From positions 248,001 through 312,000 of the forward strand of contig CAYWOR010000001.1 of NCBI GenBank assembly GCA_964459995.1: a stretch of DNA of 64,000 nt. Direction: 5' to 3'. A model generated the notes under the pieces. It worked only from the letters and a program-made list of their open reading frames with translations. It was not told where the DNA came from and did no database searches. Within the stretch, counting starts at the first letter, position 1. Each line of letters starts with the position of its first letter. Shown here one piece after another: positions 62,044 to 64,000 of the stretch. Both the position numbers and the translations under genes were made by a program. Source of the DNA: CAZSHG01 sp964459995. Its GTDB lineage: Bacteria; UBP14; UBA6098.

Positions 62044-64000
62044 TTATTTGATTAGCACAAGCCGTGTAGTTATTTCTTTGTCGGCACATGTCAGCCTTGC
62101 GAAATACACACCGGATCCCATCGGATTACCGCCAATGTCCTCACCATTCCAGAGGAGTTTTCCATTTGCGACATTATCGAAGCTCTTCACCCTTCGACCG
62201 TTGATATCGAAGATTTCAAGCCGTGTATCAGGTGCGGTGACGGAGACCTCGATAGCGACGGTTGCATTAAATGGGTTCGGGAATGCCGATATTGCGAAAT
62301 CTTTTGGAAGCTCGGTTTCGGCAACATTGTGCAGATCCGGCTGATAGAACAGCACGGCACTTCCGCTCGTCGGAATTGGTGCACCCTCTGGCACGCCGCG
62401 ATACATATATGCGAGGCCGTCATAACCCGATTCATGCTCTATGCAGATTGCCGCTTCACCGCGCGCAAATCCCTCTACAGAGCGATATACGAATTCAATG
62501 CGCGATCCGAAGAGATGCGAATCATAGTAAATCTTCGCCTGGAAACGCAGAAGATCGGTCGGCGAGGTTGCTGTTTCGAACATGTCCCACTGAATTATGA
62601 AACAACTCGCGCCGATGGCATCGACAAGATAATCGTGATAATAGACTCCACCGCCGGTATGCCCTGCATAATCGGACTCCAGATTTGTCCAAAGGGGCGC
62701 GATTACTGCGTTCGGAACAGCCGGATTCGGGAAATCGGTCGGCGGAATCGGAACGAGTGCGCCGGCGAGGCTTGTGTCCATTATCGCCCAACCTTTATTG
62801 CTTATGATAACGCCACCGCTGAGGATTCCATAGAAAGGCACGAATTCCGAGAACCCAATTTTGCCTGATAATCCGCTGAAACCGAAGGTTATCGCTGTGC
62901 CCGCCCCGCCGGAATCCGGATTTAGTTCTATCCAGTTGGCTTCGGGAGCGAAAGAATCCCATTCCGCCCATGAATCGACGAAATGATAACCTATAATATC
63001 CGGGCCGCCCTGATGTGGATTATTAACGAAGATTTTGAAATTGCTCGAAACCGAGGAATTGCCGAGAGTATCGGAGGCTGTGAAATGATAACCGACCGTA
63101 TCTCCGGGCTGAAGACCGCAGATAGTGAATTTGAAGATATCCCCGATTGTAGTGTCCGGCGGCCTTGTCTCCGAGACAGGATAGTGGACGACCATGAAGG
63201 CCTCTTCGACCATGTTGTAATCCCTAATCTGCGCCTCGAACTGGAAACAGAAACCGGGGACATCCGCGTAAATGCTGTCGATGGGGGTGTGGTTTATAAC
63301 CGGCCCCAATGTGTCCTCGCCAGTCCACGGCGGCACGAAACGTATCGCGAAATGATCGAAAAGAGGATTGCCCATCGGCCTGCCGTTGTATTGATAAAGC
63401 AATCCGTCGGTGCCGTCGAGATTTTCGATTCCCACAGTGGCAGAAGCGCCGTAGGTGTGATCCGGGTCTTCGGAACCGGCCTCGAGGTAGTGATACTCGA
63501 TCGTGCCGTCCATGAAAAGCCGTGCGGCATAGGTTATCGGCGATGTTGTTACGCTATATGGAAGCTGAATCCTGTTCCAGATTATCCAGAATGAAGATGT
63601 CGAGACATCGTAGAATTGCATAATTCCCGCAGACGGTTCGGCGGAAATGTCACAGTCAGAGTCGTCCCAATAGACAGCCAGCAGTGCATTTGGAAGCGAC
63701 GACGATGGAATAGTGTCGTTTAACAAATAGGAGCCGGTCAGCGAAGCATCGAAACTTATCCAGCCGTTAGTGGATACGACAATCTCGTCGAAATCCTCCT
63801 CATAATATGTGAATGTAAATGGCAGATCGACAATTCCCCATGCATCGTCGCCTGTAATATCGTCGATTCTGTCGGCGGAGGCCACCGGCGGGGCAACATA
63901 GGCTGGTCCCTGAGGGTCGTAGGAATCGAACCATAGATAACCCATACCATCCGGTCCGCCGCGCGAGATATGCGGCCATGCGGTTACTGTCGATGTCGCC
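62044..64000 (-). CDS. Large secreted protein with sorting domain, 5' end outside the window
   Basis: The reading frame stays open to the window edge, through ISRGGPDGMGYLWFDSYDP, a phrase typical of the interior of such proteins. The ATG at 63945 is therefore internal and only the C-terminal 651 residues are seen. Two copies of a domain with GYxxxDSx(D/E), then FTFTYYEEDFDEIVVSTNGW and FSEFVPFYGILSGGVIISNKGW, are separated by an Ig-like unit (GLQPGDTVGYHFTASDTLGNSS). The end has AFPNPFNATVAIEV, EIFDINGRRVKSF, GVYFARLTCADKE and the tail TRLVLIK, a sorting domain. In related phyla such C-terminal halves follow secreted peptidase domains; none is visible here. Confidence 0.85.
   Translation of the reverse strand, partial: ATSTVTAWPHISRGGPDGMGYLWFDSYDPQGPAYVAPPVASADRIDDITGDDAWGIVDLPFTFTYYEEDFDEIVVSTNGWISFDASLTGSYLLNDTIPSSSLPNALLAVYWDDSDCDISAEPSAGIMQFYDVSTSSFWIIWNRIQLPYSVTTSPITYAARLFMDGTIEYHYLEAGSEDPDHTYGASATVGIENLDGTDGLLYQYNGRPMGNPLFDHFAIRFVPPWTGEDTLGPVINHTPIDSIYADVPGFCFQFEAQIRDYNMVEEAFMVVHYPVSETRPPDTTIGDIFKFTICGLQPGDTVGYHFTASDTLGNSSVSSNFKIFVNNPHQGGPDIIGYHFVDSWAEWDSFAPEANWIELNPDSGGAGTAITFGFSGLSGKIGFSEFVPFYGILSGGVIISNKGWAIMDTSLAGALVPIPPTDFPNPAVPNAVIAPLWTNLESDYAGHTGGGVYYHDYLVDAIGASCFIIQWDMFETATSPTDLLRFQAKIYYDSHLFGSRIEFVYRSVEGFARGEAAICIEHESGYDGLAYMYRGVPEGAPIPTSGSAVLFYQPDLHNVAETELPKDFAISAFPNPFNATVAIEVSVTAPDTRLEIFDINGRRVKSFDNVANGKLLWNGEDIGGNPMGSGVYFARLTCADKEITTRLVLIK

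Noticed and set aside
1..64000. CRISPR arrays, tRNA or rRNA genes, insertion sequences, phage genes
   Set aside because: I scanned for repeats, tRNA-like cloverleaf ends, transposase and integrase motifs and saw none. SRP RNA and RNase P RNA are the only stable RNAs found.

Overview
The window comes from a Gram-negative bacterium of moderate GC, most likely an uncultured member of the FCB superphylum or a neighbouring candidate phylum (Cloacimonadota/WOR-3/TA06-like). I infer this; no taxonomic marker was compared. The reasons are: many secreted proteins with signal peptides and a C-terminal NPF(N/T/S)...GxY sorting domain that ends in a hydrophobic run plus K or R; several PorV/PorQ/FadL-like outer-membrane barrels; lipoproteins with clear lipoboxes; a short Bacteroidetes-type AMP nucleosidase; and type IV pilins. 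Gene order is compact, with frequent ATGA overlaps and repeated use of TTG starts.

Layout. 1-5 kb: NYN-domain protein, PadR regulator, SRP RNA, XRE regulator, a LexA-like operator under a consensus promoter, two small unknown genes and a secreted DNRLRE/propeller protein. 5-10 kb (minus): PHP phosphoesterase with a lamin-tail secreted protein, and a large Na+ symporter with a small membrane partner. 10-22 kb (minus): a long envelope operon (OB-repeat secreted protein, two outer-membrane proteins, a helix-hairpin-helix/beta-barrel protein, tandem CAP-domain lipoproteins, a 5'-nucleotidase, a lipoprotein and an APH-like kinase). 22-25 kb (minus): RNase P RNA, recJ and cobO. 25-34.6 kb (plus): an AI-2E-type permease, then three secreted proteins that look like an alpha-glucan enzyme and accessory binding proteins (GH57-like/CBM9-like, starch-binding-like, and CBM9-like/glucodextranase-C-like).

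34.6-43.4 kb (plus): a KPEP-repeat protein, a small anchored protein, a barrel, a CsgG/LpoB-like lipoprotein, AMP nucleosidase, then a translationally coupled set of outer-membrane barrel, inner-membrane protein, a barrel preceded by three CBM48-like domains, and a single-CBM48 lipoprotein. 43.5-49.4 kb: tandem giant secreted BNR-like paralogues. 49.4-50.4 kb: gene-free, with an extremely AT-rich, purine-skewed core. 50.4-54.3 kb: barrels, an M23 peptidase and a lipoprotein. 54.3-61.9 kb: prepilin peptidase, a GT-C/TPR membrane protein and two pilin genes, with a gcvT-comB-ttcA operon between them. The window ends in the C-terminal part of another sorted secreted protein.

Most interesting items: (a) the coupled CBM48-barrel locus plus the GH57-like cluster, a possible surface system for binding and cutting alpha-glucan; (b) a perfectly abutting four-way-junction palindrome of about 215 bp between gcvT and the second pilin; (c) sigma-54-type promoters at both pilin genes, with a shared upstream dyad; (d) a LexA-type box under a consensus promoter that fires antisense to a small gene; (e) two unrelated secreted proteins that end at the same incomplete Ig-like domain with no sorting signal.
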